Positions 1 to 7,480 of a DNA stretch of 61,364 nt are shown here, piece after piece (the first letter of the stretch is position 1; every line of letters starts with the position of its first letter). The stretch is from a virus. Position numbers and translations under genes: made by a program. The notes beneath the pieces were generated by a model. The model saw only the letters and a program-made list of their open reading frames with translations, did no database searches and was not told the DNA's origin. The stretch covers positions 1 through 61,364 of the IMG/VR virus record IMGVR_UViG_3300025892_000021. One strand, written 5' to 3'.

Positions 1-1228
1 CTTTGCAAGAACGAACTTTGTACCCATCTCTTGCATCACTATCGTGTTCTCTGTCAGTTTGAGTAATAATCAAACTATCATTGTAATCATGTTTGCGATG
101 GAAATAAAATGAATTAATTTTAATTCCATTCCATTCAAATGAGCTTTCAAAGATGTTTCTCATATTATACGGCATAGCATTTACAACTTTTGCATAATTA
201 GCTTTTGCATCAAACAAGTCAGTTGAATCTGCGAGTTTTCTCTTGGCAATCTCTTGAACACCTTTAGATGCAACAACTAAATACTTTGCAATAGTTTTCT
301 GAGTGGATTTGTTATACTCCAATGACTCTCTACTATGATGCAACTTTACTGCACCCAATGGAACTCTAAGATAAAAATTATCTTGTTGTAAAAGATTCCT
401 GCAAATTTCTCTGAGTTGTTCGTCTTGAACGAAATTAGTTAAATTAATAGCATCTGTATCAACAGGATACTTTACTCTACCCATGAGAACATGGGAACGA
501 TTGCTACTATGTCTGTAACCATACTTGGAACTATCATTCTCTTTAACAAAGAACCAATCATCATTATCGCTTTCTAAGATTCTTTCTCTCTTAGCAATGA
601 AATCATCTTCAACACCAATAAATTTTGGCATTTCTTCATCAGAAAAGAACTCGAAAAACTTCTGTACAATTTCTTTAAACTCTGATACATCTGAATCAGA
701 TACGGCAACTTCGATAGACAAACCTGTTGGTTCGTTAGTTGGTTCTGCTTCACCAATCATTGCAATCTTGGTATCGTCATCATCATTGACGAAAACATTG
801 TAAGTCTTTTTTACTCCACCATGATAAGAGACACAAGTAAAGTTTTCACCATAAGACAATGGAGCAAACTTACCGATACCGAAAGCGCCGATATAATTGT
901 TTGACTCTCTCTTGGTTGACTTACCATACTTTGAGTAAAGACCAAACACATCTTCTTGGCTAAGACCCCCACCGAAATCACGAACTGCAAAAGTTGGATT
1001 CATGTTGGTTGGCAACTTTACTTCGATAGAACGAGAAGCATTTGCTTCTGCATTTGCATCGAGTGCATTTGCGGTAATCTCTCTAACAACTGCAAGACGA
1101 GTGTTAGAATAGTTGTTACGAAGAAGAGATGCAACATATCTCATGTCTTCCGCATCTATTGTACAATTTACAGATTCAAAATCGTGACTCTGTACTACTT
1201 CTTTACTTTTTTCTTTTGTGATAATCAT
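1..1228 (-). CDS. rIIA: RIIA-like GHKL ATPase, 3' end outside window
   Basis: Translated from the ATG at 1228 this frame stays open to base 1, giving about 409 residues without a stop, so the C-terminus lies outside. The N-terminal half is a GHKL ATP-binding fold: VREITANALDAN (E and N of motif I), then RDFGGGLSQEDV (the DxGxG box), then GAFGIGKFAPLSYG (glycine lid). This order and spacing match T4 rIIA-type proteins of large myoviruses, membrane-associated proteins tied to lysis inhibition and exclusion. Hsp90/MutL-type functions are less likely because the middle segment looks phage-specific. It is served by the promoter at 1275-1303 with a leader of roughly 40 nt and no clear Shine-Dalgarno. 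Confidence 0.85.
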   Translation of the reverse strand, partial: MIITKEKSKEVVQSHDFESVNCTIDAEDMRYVASLLRNNYSNTRLAVVREITANALDANAEANASRSIEVKLPTNMNPTFAVRDFGGGLSQEDVFGLYSKYGKSTKRESNNYIGAFGIGKFAPLSYGENFTCVSYHGGVKKTYNVFVNDDDDTKIAMIGEAEPTNEPTGLSIEVAVSDSDVSEFKEIVQKFFEFFSDEEMPKFIGVEDDFIAKRERILESDNDDWFFVKENDSSKYGYRHSSNRSHVLMGRVKYPVDTDAINLTNFVQDEQLREICRNLLQQDNFYLRVPLGAVKLHHSRESLEYNKSTQKTIAKYLVVASKGVQEIAKRKLADSTDLFDAKANYAKVVNAMPYNMRNIFESSFEWNGIKINSFYFHRKHDYNDSLIITQTDREHDSDARDGYKVRSCK

Positions 1229-1274
1229 TTTTTTTCGCTTTCTTTGTTTGTGATAAAATTTAAACTATGCCCAT

Positions 1275-1303
1275 ACCTTACTATAACTAATTTTGTTTGT
1301 CAA
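1275..1303 (-). promoter_or_regulatory. Promoter for rIIA
   Basis: On the minus strand: TTGACA, 17-nt spacer, TAAGGT. The -10 box ends 46 nt before the rIIA ATG, so this is one of the few promoters here with a real leader. Confidence 0.75.
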
Positions 1304-1310
1304 TCTTTTT

Positions 1311-1496
1311 TTATTTTTTTATTCTCCATGATGATGAACTTAATGAAATTTTAATTTGATTAAAATGAAGATAAACATTTTCAAGTTTGTTTAATTTACT
1401 TTTGTTCTCATTTAAATAGTCTAACATTTTTAATTTAGATGTAAAGACTATAAACCTTTCGTTTCCATTTTTTTTGTGCGCAATATGATATTTCAC
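1311..1496 (-). CDS. Small basic hypothetical protein
   Basis: A 61-residue, Lys/Ser-rich protein starting with GTG. Its start overlaps the stop of the upstream gene (GTGA arrangement), which suggests coupled translation. No family recognised. It is the last gene before the rIIA promoter. Confidence 0.6.
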   Translation of the reverse strand: MKYHIAHKKNGNERFIVFTSKLKMLDYLNENKSKLNKLENVYLHFNQIKISLSSSSWRIKK

Positions 1497-1768
1497 AAAA
1501 CATTTCCATGCTCATCATCACAATAGACTCTATCAGTCATTGCAGGGTAATGCCCACCTTTAATATTTGTTGGGTTTAATTGTTTTTCTAATCTTTGCTC
1601 AATATCTAGTAAAACATTATCTGCATAAATTATATCTTGCATATCTTTATCATTAATACTAGCACCTTCTTCAAGATCGTCAAGCATATTTTCGCAAGAA
1701 CTAATTATCCCTTTTAATATAGTCTCCTCTAGAGGATCATCTTCTTTATTTATTTCTATTCTATTCAT
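1493..1768 (-). CDS. Acidic hypothetical protein
   Basis: 91 residues, acidic first half, predicted mostly helical, ending in a short polar tail. Overlaps both neighbours by 4 nt, so it is part of a translationally coupled run. No family recognised. Confidence 0.7.
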   Translation of the reverse strand: MNRIEINKEDDPLEETILKGIISSCENMLDDLEEGASINDKDMQDIIYADNVLLDIEQRLEKQLNPTNIKGGHYPAMTDRVYCDDEHGNVL

Positions 1769-2430
1769 GCTACCATTAATTCTTCTAGTTGATCGTAATC
1801 AAACTCACCTTTTTTTGCGGGAACTATAACTTCACATAGAAACATTTTGATTGCCTTGCATATATCAAGATACTCATCCCAATCATTCATACTTAACATA
1901 TTTCCTTCACCTTGTCCACCATACGCCATGCGATAACCTTCTTCAAGAGGAGCGTGTTTTGCATTAGGGTCTTTTACCCATTGTTGAGTTTTTTGGCAAT
2001 AATGATGACTACGAGGATTGTGCATACTATTTATATAAGTAAGAATATCTATACGACCTAATTGGTTTCCACAACTATCAACATTCATTTCCGCTCTCAT
2101 ATCAACAAAGTCAACATTTGCTCCAACAAATTCATCATTTGTATTCTTTAATTGGACATGGACTGCACCATATTTGTCTTGAGAACGATATGTGTGAGAT
2201 GTACCATTATGGTTACTTTGAGAAATAATTGTGCAATCTAACTTCTCGCAAGTTTTGATATTACGATCACTTTTACTTTTATAACTAAGAATATTATCTT
2301 CGGGCATAACTTTCTTAACTAATCTATTACTCTTGAATATAATTGAGTCGGGACTCCAACGATTCCAACGAATTGGATAATGCCCAATACCTTTATGCTC
2401 TACTCTTACATCTGTGAAATAATTTTTCAT
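1765..2430 (-). CDS. Hypothetical protein, 221 aa
   Basis: Soluble 221-residue protein with many His, Trp and Asn residues in the first two thirds (for example HYPIRWNRWSPDS near the start) and an acidic C-terminus. No catalytic motif is obvious. It overlaps the downstream gene by 4 nt and probably belongs to the unit started at the 2651-2679 promoter. Confidence 0.75.
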   Translation of the reverse strand: MKNYFTDVRVEHKGIGHYPIRWNRWSPDSIIFKSNRLVKKVMPEDNILSYKSKSDRNIKTCEKLDCTIISQSNHNGTSHTYRSQDKYGAVHVQLKNTNDEFVGANVDFVDMRAEMNVDSCGNQLGRIDILTYINSMHNPRSHHYCQKTQQWVKDPNAKHAPLEEGYRMAYGGQGEGNMLSMNDWDEYLDICKAIKMFLCEVIVPAKKGEFDYDQLEELMVA

Positions 2431-2443
2431 AACTTTTCGCTTT

Positions 2444-2644
2444 TTATATTTTGTTTATTTTTGTTTTATCTAATGATTGTGAATGTAATTCACTTATACT
2501 ATCTAACAATTCGGGAAAGGAGTCAAGCCAATTCTGAACTTTTTTGCAAGCCTCTAAAACTCTTTTGTTTTCATCTGTGCTTTCTCCGATAGCAGAGACT
2601 TCTGCTTCATCAATGATTATTTGTAACTCTTCTGTGACTTTCAT
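2444..2644 (-). CDS. Small acidic hypothetical protein
   Basis: 66 residues, acidic and helical, no recognised domain. It is the first gene behind the 2651-2679 promoter; only 6 nt separate the -10 box from its ATG, so its mRNA is predicted to be leaderless. Confidence 0.7.
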   Translation of the reverse strand: MKVTEELQIIIDEAEVSAIGESTDENKRVLEACKKVQNWLDSFPELLDSISELHSQSLDKTKINKI

Positions 2645-2650
2645 AATCGT

Positions 2651-2679
2651 ACTTTAGCAAATATATTTTTATATGTCAA
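2651..2679 (-). promoter_or_regulatory. Promoter, leaderless type
   Basis: TTGACA, 17-nt spacer, TAAAGT, then 6 nt to the ATG at 2644. The surrounding 30 or so bases are nearly identical to the promoter at 3130-3158. Confidence 0.8.
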
Positions 2680-2683
2680 GTAA

Positions 2684-2896
2684 TTAATCTACCAAATCAA
2701 AAGTATTTGGATTTTCCATCTCCTCTTCAATTATTTCCATATCAACTTCAAGAGAAGCATCTACATAATTAGGGTCTGTTGGTAATGGAACACTATTACT
2801 TTCAACTTTGGTAATTGCTTGTTCCCAAGATTCCGCTTCAACTTCTACTTGGGCATAAACTTGCCATGAACATGGTACTCTATATGTTTTTTTCAT
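2684..2896 (-). CDS. DpnD/PcfM-like small protein, paralog 1
   Basis: 70 residues built as a short beta strand (YRVPCSWQVYAQVEVEA) followed by ESWEQAITKVES and an acidic tail. The pattern strand-(V/I)EAxxxxEAxxK recurs in three other genes here (3768-4013, 5412-5633, 5615-5824) and resembles the DpnD/PcfM-like family, whose function is unknown. Its start overlaps the stop of the upstream gene. Confidence 0.7.
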   Translation of the reverse strand: MKKTYRVPCSWQVYAQVEVEAESWEQAITKVESNSVPLPTDPNYVDASLEVDMEIIEEEMENPNTFDLVD

Positions 2897-3123
2897 TATG
2901 CTATCTCCAATTTATAGTATTCGTTTTCTATTAAATCATTATCACTCAAAGAGTCAAGACCTAAGTATTGTTCATAAACCTCACGAATATATTCAAGGCT
3001 TTTTCCTACATAGAAAGAAGCACCATAATCGGGGGCAGAAAGACCATTCTCTCTGTCTATTCTAATAATAGTGTCCAACATTTTTTGTGGTTCAATATTC
3101 CAAACTTTTCTTACGTATTTCAT
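2896..3123 (-). CDS. Hypothetical protein, first gene of unit
   Basis: 75 residues, helical, ending in acidic/aromatic residues. No family recognised. The ATG lies 6 nt after the -10 box of the 3130-3158 promoter, so it is predicted to be translated from a leaderless mRNA together with the DpnD-like gene downstream. Confidence 0.7.
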   Translation of the reverse strand: MKYVRKVWNIEPQKMLDTIIRIDRENGLSAPDYGASFYVGKSLEYIREVYEQYLGLDSLSDNDLIENEYYKLEIA

Positions 3124-3129
3124 AATTGT

Positions 3130-3158
3130 ACTTTAGCAAATATATTTTTATATGTCAA
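3130..3158 (-). promoter_or_regulatory. Promoter, leaderless type
   Basis: TTGACA, 17-nt spacer, TAAAGT, 6 nt to the ATG at 3123. Near-duplicate of the promoter 479 bp to the left. Confidence 0.8.
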
Positions 3159-3175
3159 GATTTTTTAAAATTTTT

Positions 3176-3373
3176 TTAATTTTTTCCAAAGAGTTGATTC
3201 CATTCTTCTCTTATTTCAATGTCAGCAATATCATCTAACCCTTCAAATCCCTCTATTAACATAGTTATCATCTCGCTTGTACCCATGTTCATTGCCTCTG
3301 CTTCAGCGAGATCATGCCTCATGTCATCTATTGATGGTTCGCCTTCTCTTGTTTGTCTTTCTGTTGTTCTCAT
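3176..3373 (-). CDS. Small acidic hypothetical protein
   Basis: 65 residues with a charged, helical sequence (for example EGFEGLDDIADIEIREEW). No family recognised. It directly follows the interrupted gene at 3376-3582 and ends just before the 3130-3158 promoter. Confidence 0.6.
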   Translation of the reverse strand: MRTTERQTREGEPSIDDMRHDLAEAEAMNMGTSEMITMLIEGFEGLDDIADIEIREEWNQLFGKN

Positions 3374-3375
3374 AT

Positions 3376-3582
3376 TTAATCTTCTCCTTGTTGTGTTCCT
3401 ACAATCAATAATTTAACATCTCCACCATCGTCTGTCAAGCCTAATTCTTCGACAACTTGTCCGAATATCGACCCATCAGAGGGTTCAATTCTAATCCATG
3501 CACAATTTTGTCCATCTTCTGTCTCTTAGACGTCCCACTCATGCTCAAGCAATCTAGCTTTCTGATACTTTGTTAATTTCAT
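3376..3582 (-). pseudogene. Small gene interrupted by an in-frame TAA
   Basis: Reading from the ATG at 3582 gives MKLTKYQKARLLEHEWDV, then TAA (3526-3528), then a further 49 in-frame codons (ETEDGQNCAWIRIEPSDGS and on to VGTQQGED) and a proper stop at 3376-3378. Both halves have protein-like composition and fit as one 68-codon gene, with the ATG overlapping the end of the upstream gene as is normal here. Either a nonsense mutation has killed the gene, the stop is read through, or there is a sequence error. No internal ATG, GTG or TTG clearly restarts the second half. Confidence 0.6.
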
Positions 3583-3775
3583 ATAAACTATCTAATTTAA
3601 TGTATTGCTCATCTATCTGTGTTTCTAGCGATTTTATGTATTTATAATTATTTCCTCTTCGGGAATCTTCATAATCTAACTCAATTTCGAGATGTCTAAT
3701 AGACTTCTTTGTATCGTATATTTCGTTTTTAATTTCTTCTTCTTGTTTTAAACCTTCCATAGCTTTTTTATTCAT
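3554..3775 (-). CDS. Coiled-coil hypothetical protein
   Basis: 73 residues, nearly all heptad-like charged helix (KKSIRHLEIELDYEDSRRG region). No family recognised. Overlaps both the DpnD-like gene upstream and the interrupted gene downstream. Confidence 0.65.
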   Translation of the reverse strand: MNKKAMEGLKQEEEIKNEIYDTKKSIRHLEIELDYEDSRRGNNYKYIKSLETQIDEQYIKLDSLYEINKVSES

Positions 3776-4013
3776 TTAATTTATTTTTAATGTGAATTGA
3801 ATAATCCCCTTCCTTAACATATAAATCATCTTCTGTTAATCTCCAACACTCTTCTCCTGCCTCGTATTCATCTGCATACTCAATATTAAAATCGCAATCT
3901 CTGAGAGTTGATTCAATACTAAGTTCTCTTACCTTTTGTTCGGCTTCTTCTTTTGATTCGGCTTCAACATAAAAAGTATTATATATTTTAATTCCTACTG
4001 CGTAATTTTTCAT
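3768..4013 (-). CDS. DpnD/PcfM-like small protein, paralog 2
   Basis: 81 residues: strand YAVGIKIYNTFYVEA, then ESKEEAEQKVRELS, then an acidic, aromatic tail. Same plan as the genes at 2684, 5412 and 5615. Function unknown. Overlaps its neighbours on both sides. Confidence 0.7.
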   Translation of the reverse strand: MKNYAVGIKIYNTFYVEAESKEEAEQKVRELSIESTLRDCDFNIEYADEYEAGEECWRLTEDDLYVKEGDYSIHIKNKLNE

Positions 4014-4164
4014 TTTGATCTAATAGTTCGTCTAGTAAATGTACAATACCCCAACCCATTTCTTCGTCAAGTAGTCCATGAACACCTTCGCCCTTATCAT
4101 CATGCCACAAAATTGATAGCAAATGATCCCTTTGTTTTTCTAGTAATTTGTAATCAATGTTCAT
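3988..4164 (-). CDS. Small acidic protein, 58 aa
   Basis: Starts MNIDYKLLEKQRDHLLSILW and ends NEKLRSRN at 3988. The ATG (4162-4164) overlaps the TGA of the upstream gene as ATGA, the arrangement used by most genes here, and the frame is open for 58 codons with protein-like composition. No family recognised. Confidence 0.65.
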   Translation of the reverse strand: MNIDYKLLEKQRDHLLSILWHDDKGEGVHGLLDEEMGWGIVHLLDELLDQNEKLRSRN

Positions 4165-4655
4165 TTTTTTGCTATATATTTATTTAGATAATTGCCCGAA
4201 GCTTCCATGTTTTTTAAGTGACCTTCAAAAACAGGGTCATCGTCTCCCATTAATTTTTGTCTATATTCTTCTGCCATATCAGAACCCCATTCATCAACTG
4301 ATTCATCAGATAAATCACAAGCAATTTCTATATTAGTAATGTTGTGCCATGCTTCTTCAGCAAAGACACTACCATCCTTATTGCGACTTGGTCTTTTAAA
4401 CCTTTTATTGCAATTCTTTTTGATATGCCTATCTATAATTTCAATATCATCTTTGACGCAAGCCAAGCGATGTTTAAGTTGAGCATTTTCTAATAGCAAT
4501 CTTTCTAAATTATCTTTAGTTATTTTTTGTTCGACTTCATTTAGGTAAGTGCAAGCATCTTCAAGGGTCAAGTTAGATGCTTTAGCTTTTTCTGCAAGAC
4601 TCATGTTTACAGAGTCTTCATAAGTTGGGTGATCGTCTCCTATAATTTCTTTCAT
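4161..4655 (-). CDS. Hypothetical protein with coiled coil, 164 aa
   Basis: A helical N-terminal half with a likely coiled coil around residues 45-80 (ENAQLKHRLACVKDD), then a basic stretch NKRFKRPSRNKDG and an acidic C-terminal part. No family recognised. It is the first gene of its unit; the ATG is 6 nt from the -10 box at 4662. Confidence 0.75.
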   Translation of the reverse strand: MKEIIGDDHPTYEDSVNMSLAEKAKASNLTLEDACTYLNEVEQKITKDNLERLLLENAQLKHRLACVKDDIEIIDRHIKKNCNKRFKRPSRNKDGSVFAEEAWHNITNIEIACDLSDESVDEWGSDMAEEYRQKLMGDDDPVFEGHLKNMEASGNYLNKYIAKK

Positions 4656-4661
4656 GTTCGT

Positions 4662-4690
4662 ACCTTAATCTATTTTTTTCTTTCTGTCAA
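4662..4690 (-). promoter_or_regulatory. Promoter, leaderless type
   Basis: TTGACA, 17-nt spacer, TAAGGT, 6 nt to the ATG at 4655. Confidence 0.75.
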
Positions 4691-4825
4691 GACTTTTTGT
4701 GCAATTCTTGTTAAATTATATTCTTCTTCAGTTAAATAGGAATAACTAAATAGAAATTCTTCTTTAGTCAACCTGTCAAAGTCATACATTTTTTCTTTAT
4801 CATCTAAGAAGTCAGTTGCTTTCAT
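4670..4825 (-). CDS. Small hypothetical protein, 51 aa
   Basis: I take the ATG at 4825 (MKATDFLDDKEKMYDF), 5 nt after the upstream stop at 4830. Starts further up (4855, 4897) are possible but would overlap the upstream gene more than usual here. Acidic, helical, no recognised family. Its 3' end overlaps the promoter at 4662-4690. Confidence 0.6.
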   Translation of the reverse strand: MKATDFLDDKEKMYDFDRLTKEEFLFSYSYLTEEEYNLTRIAQKVLTERKK

Positions 4826-4829
4826 TTTT

Positions 4830-5123
4830 TTATGGGTTTTTGATTTTTTTGCCATCAACACTAATCTCTCCTCTAATATATGCGCCAAAGTCATCATTAT
4901 TTAAATGAGATGTATCGGGCGGAACAACACCAAACTCTCCACCTATACCTAAAAGTTTTGCTCTATCATTAAGTCTTTTGTTCATCTGCTCTTTTAGTTG
5001 AAACATTTCTTCTACAATATCTTCAATAAGAGGATAACCTGCTAACTCGAAAAGACGAGTGTCTAGTCCACTTTCAACTTCAAATAAACTATCTATTTTA
5101 TGCGCTTCTTCTATTTTATTCAT
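4830..5123 (-). CDS. Hypothetical protein, 97 aa
   Basis: Helical N-terminal two thirds (EMFQLKEQMNKRLNDRAKLLG) followed by a short hydrophilic tail with VVPPDTSHLNNDDFGAYIRG. No family recognised. Its start overlaps the stop of the AbrB-like gene by 8 nt. Confidence 0.7.
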   Translation of the reverse strand: MNKIEEAHKIDSLFEVESGLDTRLFELAGYPLIEDIVEEMFQLKEQMNKRLNDRAKLLGIGGEFGVVPPDTSHLNNDDFGAYIRGEISVDGKKIKNP

Positions 5124-5415
5124 TTTCTTTTATTTTTTCTTTTACTGCTTCCTCGCAGAGTTCATTAAATGTAATATTTTTTTCATGTGCGAACATCATA
5201 TACTTTAACAAATCATCACTACTAAAGTCAAGCTCAATTTTCTCATATTTTCGTAAATCAATTTTAACTTTTCTGATAATAAATGCTTCGTCTTGTGGGA
5301 TAAATTCTAATTCATCACCAACTTCCCATCCTAATCTCTTTAATAGATCATCGGGCAAGCGAAAATATAATTCACCATCAAAACTTTCTTTAACTTCTAA
5401 TTCTGAGACTTTCAT
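5116..5415 (-). CDS. AbrB/SpoVT-like domain protein
   Basis: 99 residues. Residues 16-50 read ELYFRLPDDLLKRLGWEVGD then ELEFI and FIIRKV, the swapped-hairpin AbrB/MazE pattern (hydrophobic-P-xx-hydrophobic-LGW-xGD). This fold usually binds DNA as a dimer in transition-state regulators and antitoxins. The C-terminal half is acidic and helical (FAHEKNITFNELCEEAVKE) and not part of the classic fold. No toxin gene is recognisable beside it, so a stand-alone regulator is more likely than an antitoxin. Confidence 0.65.
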   Translation of the reverse strand: MKVSELEVKESFDGELYFRLPDDLLKRLGWEVGDELEFIPQDEAFIIRKVKIDLRKYEKIELDFSSDDLLKYMMFAHEKNITFNELCEEAVKEKIKENE

Positions 5416-5633
5416 TTTAATTCCATTGAATCTTCTCCAGATTCTTTTTCCCTTTCTTCTACAAAACTAACTTCAGCATTTTGTTTCCATGTTTTACTTA
5501 TTTCCCAATCAGCATCAACTTCATCAAAAGCCCTACTGACTGCATCATCTTTCGATTCTGAATCAATAAAATAAGTGCGATAAGTTGTGCTTGCTATTTC
5601 TATTTCAAATGTTTTCATTTTATTTCCTCGCAA
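5412..5633 (-). CDS. DpnD/PcfM-like small protein, paralog 3
   Basis: 73 residues. Starts MRGNKMKTFEIEIASTTYRT; M6 is an alternative start. Strand plus FIDSESKDDAVSRAFDEVDA follows the shared paralog plan, then an acidic tail. Overlaps the AbrB-like gene by 4 nt. Confidence 0.7.
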   Translation of the reverse strand: MRGNKMKTFEIEIASTTYRTYFIDSESKDDAVSRAFDEVDADWEISKTWKQNAEVSFVEEREKESGEDSMELK

Positions 5634-5824
5634 CTAAAAACTCCTCTATCTCTATGAGTGTGATCACCATGATATTTAGTTAAGTCGTGATTGTAAAAAA
5701 GTTCTTCACAACCATGTTCGTCAAGTAATTCTTCTGCAATTTCTTCTGCTTCATCTACATTCTTAGCTTCAACTACAATGTATCCACCAATTTCTTCTGT
5801 TACTGATAATCTATACTTCTTCAT
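5615..5824 (-). CDS. DpnD/PcfM-like small protein, paralog 4
   Basis: 69 residues. YRLSVTEEIGGYIVVEAKNV followed by DEAEEIAEELLDE is the clearest DpnD/PcfM-like sequence of the four paralogs. The tail is His-rich (HDLTKYHGDHTHRDRG). It is immediately upstream of paralog 3, so a tandem duplication is likely. Confidence 0.75.
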   Translation of the reverse strand: MKKYRLSVTEEIGGYIVVEAKNVDEAEEIAEELLDEHGCEELFYNHDLTKYHGDHTHRDRGVFSCEEIK

Positions 5825-6095
5825 TATTTTTACTCTCCATTATTTTTTTAGCATCCATTAAAGCATGACAGAACTCTTCAATCTTGTCAACAGGAATCTG
5901 AAAAAACTTATTATTACTTCTTCCTTGACTCGTAATTGCAGTACAAGCAACAAACTCATTAAAGTCATAAGCCATAATTTCAAGCCCACTAAGCCCGCTC
6001 CAATCTTTTGAGCTAGACCAAGATGTTTGCTTTGCCCTCTCTGTCTTTTTTCTACCTTTAGACCAAACGATTTGTTTTTCTATTTTATTTACCAT
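5811..6095 (-). CDS. Hypothetical protein, 94 aa
   Basis: Basic, Ser/Trp-rich N-terminus (KGRKKTERAKQTSWSSSKDW) and an acidic helical C-terminus. No family recognised. First gene behind the promoter at 6102-6130, whose -10 box is 6 nt from the ATG. Confidence 0.7.
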   Translation of the reverse strand: MVNKIEKQIVWSKGRKKTERAKQTSWSSSKDWSGLSGLEIMAYDFNEFVACTAITSQGRSNNKFFQIPVDKIEEFCHALMDAKKIMESKNNEEV

Positions 6096-6101
6096 ACCCT
6101 T

Positions 6102-6130
6102 ACTTTCGCATATTTCTTGAGTATTGTCAA
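6102..6130 (-). promoter_or_regulatory. Promoter, leaderless type
   Basis: TTGACA, 17-nt spacer, GAAAGT, 6 nt to the ATG at 6095. Confidence 0.75.
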
Positions 6131-6158
6131 GAATTTTTTAAAACTTTTTTAAAAAAAA

Positions 6159-6566
6159 TTAGTAGACACCAACTTCTAAATGTTCTTTTGTAATAAAAAT
6201 TGCTATTTTTTTTGAAACAGAACGAGTAGTCCATGATTTTTTTGGGAAAACCCATTTTCCGTTTTCAACTGACACTTTTCCAATTTCTTCATCAAATAAA
6301 TATTCAATTTCATCTCTTACTTGTTCATAAATACTATTACATAAAAGATGTTTAAATAATTTAATGCTAAATATAGGACTTATTTCTACATCATAAAGAT
6401 ATTCTTCTACAATTTTTTCAACTGAATCTCTAAAATCACGAACCTCATCGTGTGCGTGAAATTTTAAATCTTTAAACCAATCATCTTCTAGTAAATTAAA
6501 AATAATATTTGAAAGTTCTTTTTTGAAATAATTTAAATCTTTTATTGTCGTTTCTGAATCTATCAT
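6159..6566 (-). CDS. Hypothetical protein, 135 aa
   Basis: Mostly helical, rich in Phe, Glu and Lys, with a Trp-containing basic segment NGKWVFPKKSWTTRS near the C-terminus. No family recognised. It is the last gene of the run that begins upstream, ending just before the 6102 promoter. Confidence 0.7.
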   Translation of the reverse strand: MIDSETTIKDLNYFKKELSNIIFNLLEDDWFKDLKFHAHDEVRDFRDSVEKIVEEYLYDVEISPIFSIKLFKHLLCNSIYEQVRDEIEYLFDEEIGKVSVENGKWVFPKKSWTTRSVSKKIAIFITKEHLEVGVY

Positions 6567-6572
6567 ATTTTT

Positions 6573-6962
6573 TTATTCTTCGTACATATAAATCGGAGTG
6601 TATTCTCCCAAATAAGCACATTCAATATTAAAATTAAAAAACTCTATTGATTCATCGGGAGTCATACCATCTCTTTCGACAAGGGTTTCCACAATCTGAT
6701 TAACAGAATAAATAACTCTACCATCACTAGAATATCCCATAATTGCATCATCATGCCCATCGGCAAATAATGCTTTAGGATTGTGTTCTCCAATAGTTTC
6801 CTTTAAGTCTGCCAAGCGATTGGCTCGATTCTCTCTTATTTCTTTTATAACATCTTTTTCTTTATTCATATCTTCTAATGTAATCGCTCTTAAATTTTTA
6901 AGCTCTTCTAGTAATGGTAATCCTTTTGAATTTAAACAGATCATTGTTACCAAACTAGGCAT
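6573..6962 (-). CDS. Hypothetical protein, 129 aa
   Basis: Contains an ADGHDDAIMGYSSDGRVIYS segment resembling small phage proteins of unknown function that describe a conserved acidic loop, flanked by helices. No enzyme motif. Its start overlaps the upstream gene by 16 nt. Confidence 0.7.
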   Translation of the reverse strand: MPSLVTMICLNSKGLPLLEELKNLRAITLEDMNKEKDVIKEIRENRANRLADLKETIGEHNPKALFADGHDDAIMGYSSDGRVIYSVNQIVETLVERDGMTPDESIEFFNFNIECAYLGEYTPIYMYEE

Positions 6963-7186
6963 ACCCTATTCCCATCCTCATCTTCATGTCCACCACTAAG
7001 CACCCAATCCTTCATAAAAAATACTGCATTTAATTGAGCTTTGGATATTTTACTAGACTCCGAATCCATCTTCTCTGCCCTTGCAAGAGTTCTGTATTCA
7101 TCTATTACTTCATCCATAAGTTCAAGTGCTTTCTTTTGCGCAAAGGCTTTTCCTGCATCATAATCATCCATTATTTCACTCATCAT
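6947..7186 (-). CDS. Hypothetical helical protein
   Basis: Start taken at the ATGATG around 7183-7186, which overlaps the upstream stop; a start at 7198 is also possible. About 79 residues, helical, ending SGGHEDEDGNRVCLVW. No family recognised. Confidence 0.6.
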   Translation of the reverse strand: MMSEIMDDYDAGKAFAQKKALELMDEVIDEYRTLARAEKMDSESSKISKAQLNAVFFMKDWVLSGGHEDEDGNRVCLVW

Positions 7187-7388
7187 AAGTTTCCCCATCT
7201 CTTTCTTTCATTATTGCTTCATATATTTCATGGAGAAAATCTTTTCTAATATTATATAAATTAGATTTACCTACCTTGTATATATCTTCTCCTTTGTGGT
7301 CTGATATTTTTCTGTCAATATCTCTTACTGCAAGTAATGCCATGCTAAATCCATGTCTTGCTCCACTATTAAATTCATCATGCGCCAT
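7176..7388 (-). CDS. Hypothetical protein, 70 aa
   Basis: Soluble, helical, no known motif. It is the first gene after the tRNA, 18 nt downstream of the tRNA 3' end, so it probably shares the tRNA transcript. Confidence 0.65.
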   Translation of the reverse strand: MAHDEFNSGARHGFSMALLAVRDIDRKISDHKGEDIYKVGKSNLYNIRKDFLHEIYEAIMKERDGETYDE

Positions 7389-7406
7389 ATTTATTTATAA
7401 GTTTAG

Positions 7407-7480
7407 TATCAGAGGGTAGGATCGAACTACCGACTTTTGGATTATGATTCCAACGCTCTAACCGACTGAGCTACTCTGAT
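7407..7480 (-). tRNA. tRNA with CAT anticodon (Met or Ile2)
   Basis: A 74-nt cloverleaf: acceptor ATCAGAG/CTCTGAT, D-arm with AGCTCAGTCGGTTAGAGC, anticodon stem TTGGA/TCCAA around loop ATCATAA, and T-arm GGTAG-TTCGATC-CTACC. The anticodon is CAT. It lacks the GGG/CCC anticodon stem of initiators, so it is elongator Met or, after lysidine modification, an AUA-reading Ile tRNA. The discriminator A is followed by CTA, so CCA is not encoded. The 5' end overlaps the end of the upstream coding region by 7 nt. Confidence 0.9.

Noticed and set aside
525-1354. Plus-strand ORFs over the rIIA region
   Set aside because: The minus-strand GHKL frame is continuous and has clear motifs; the plus-strand frames have none.
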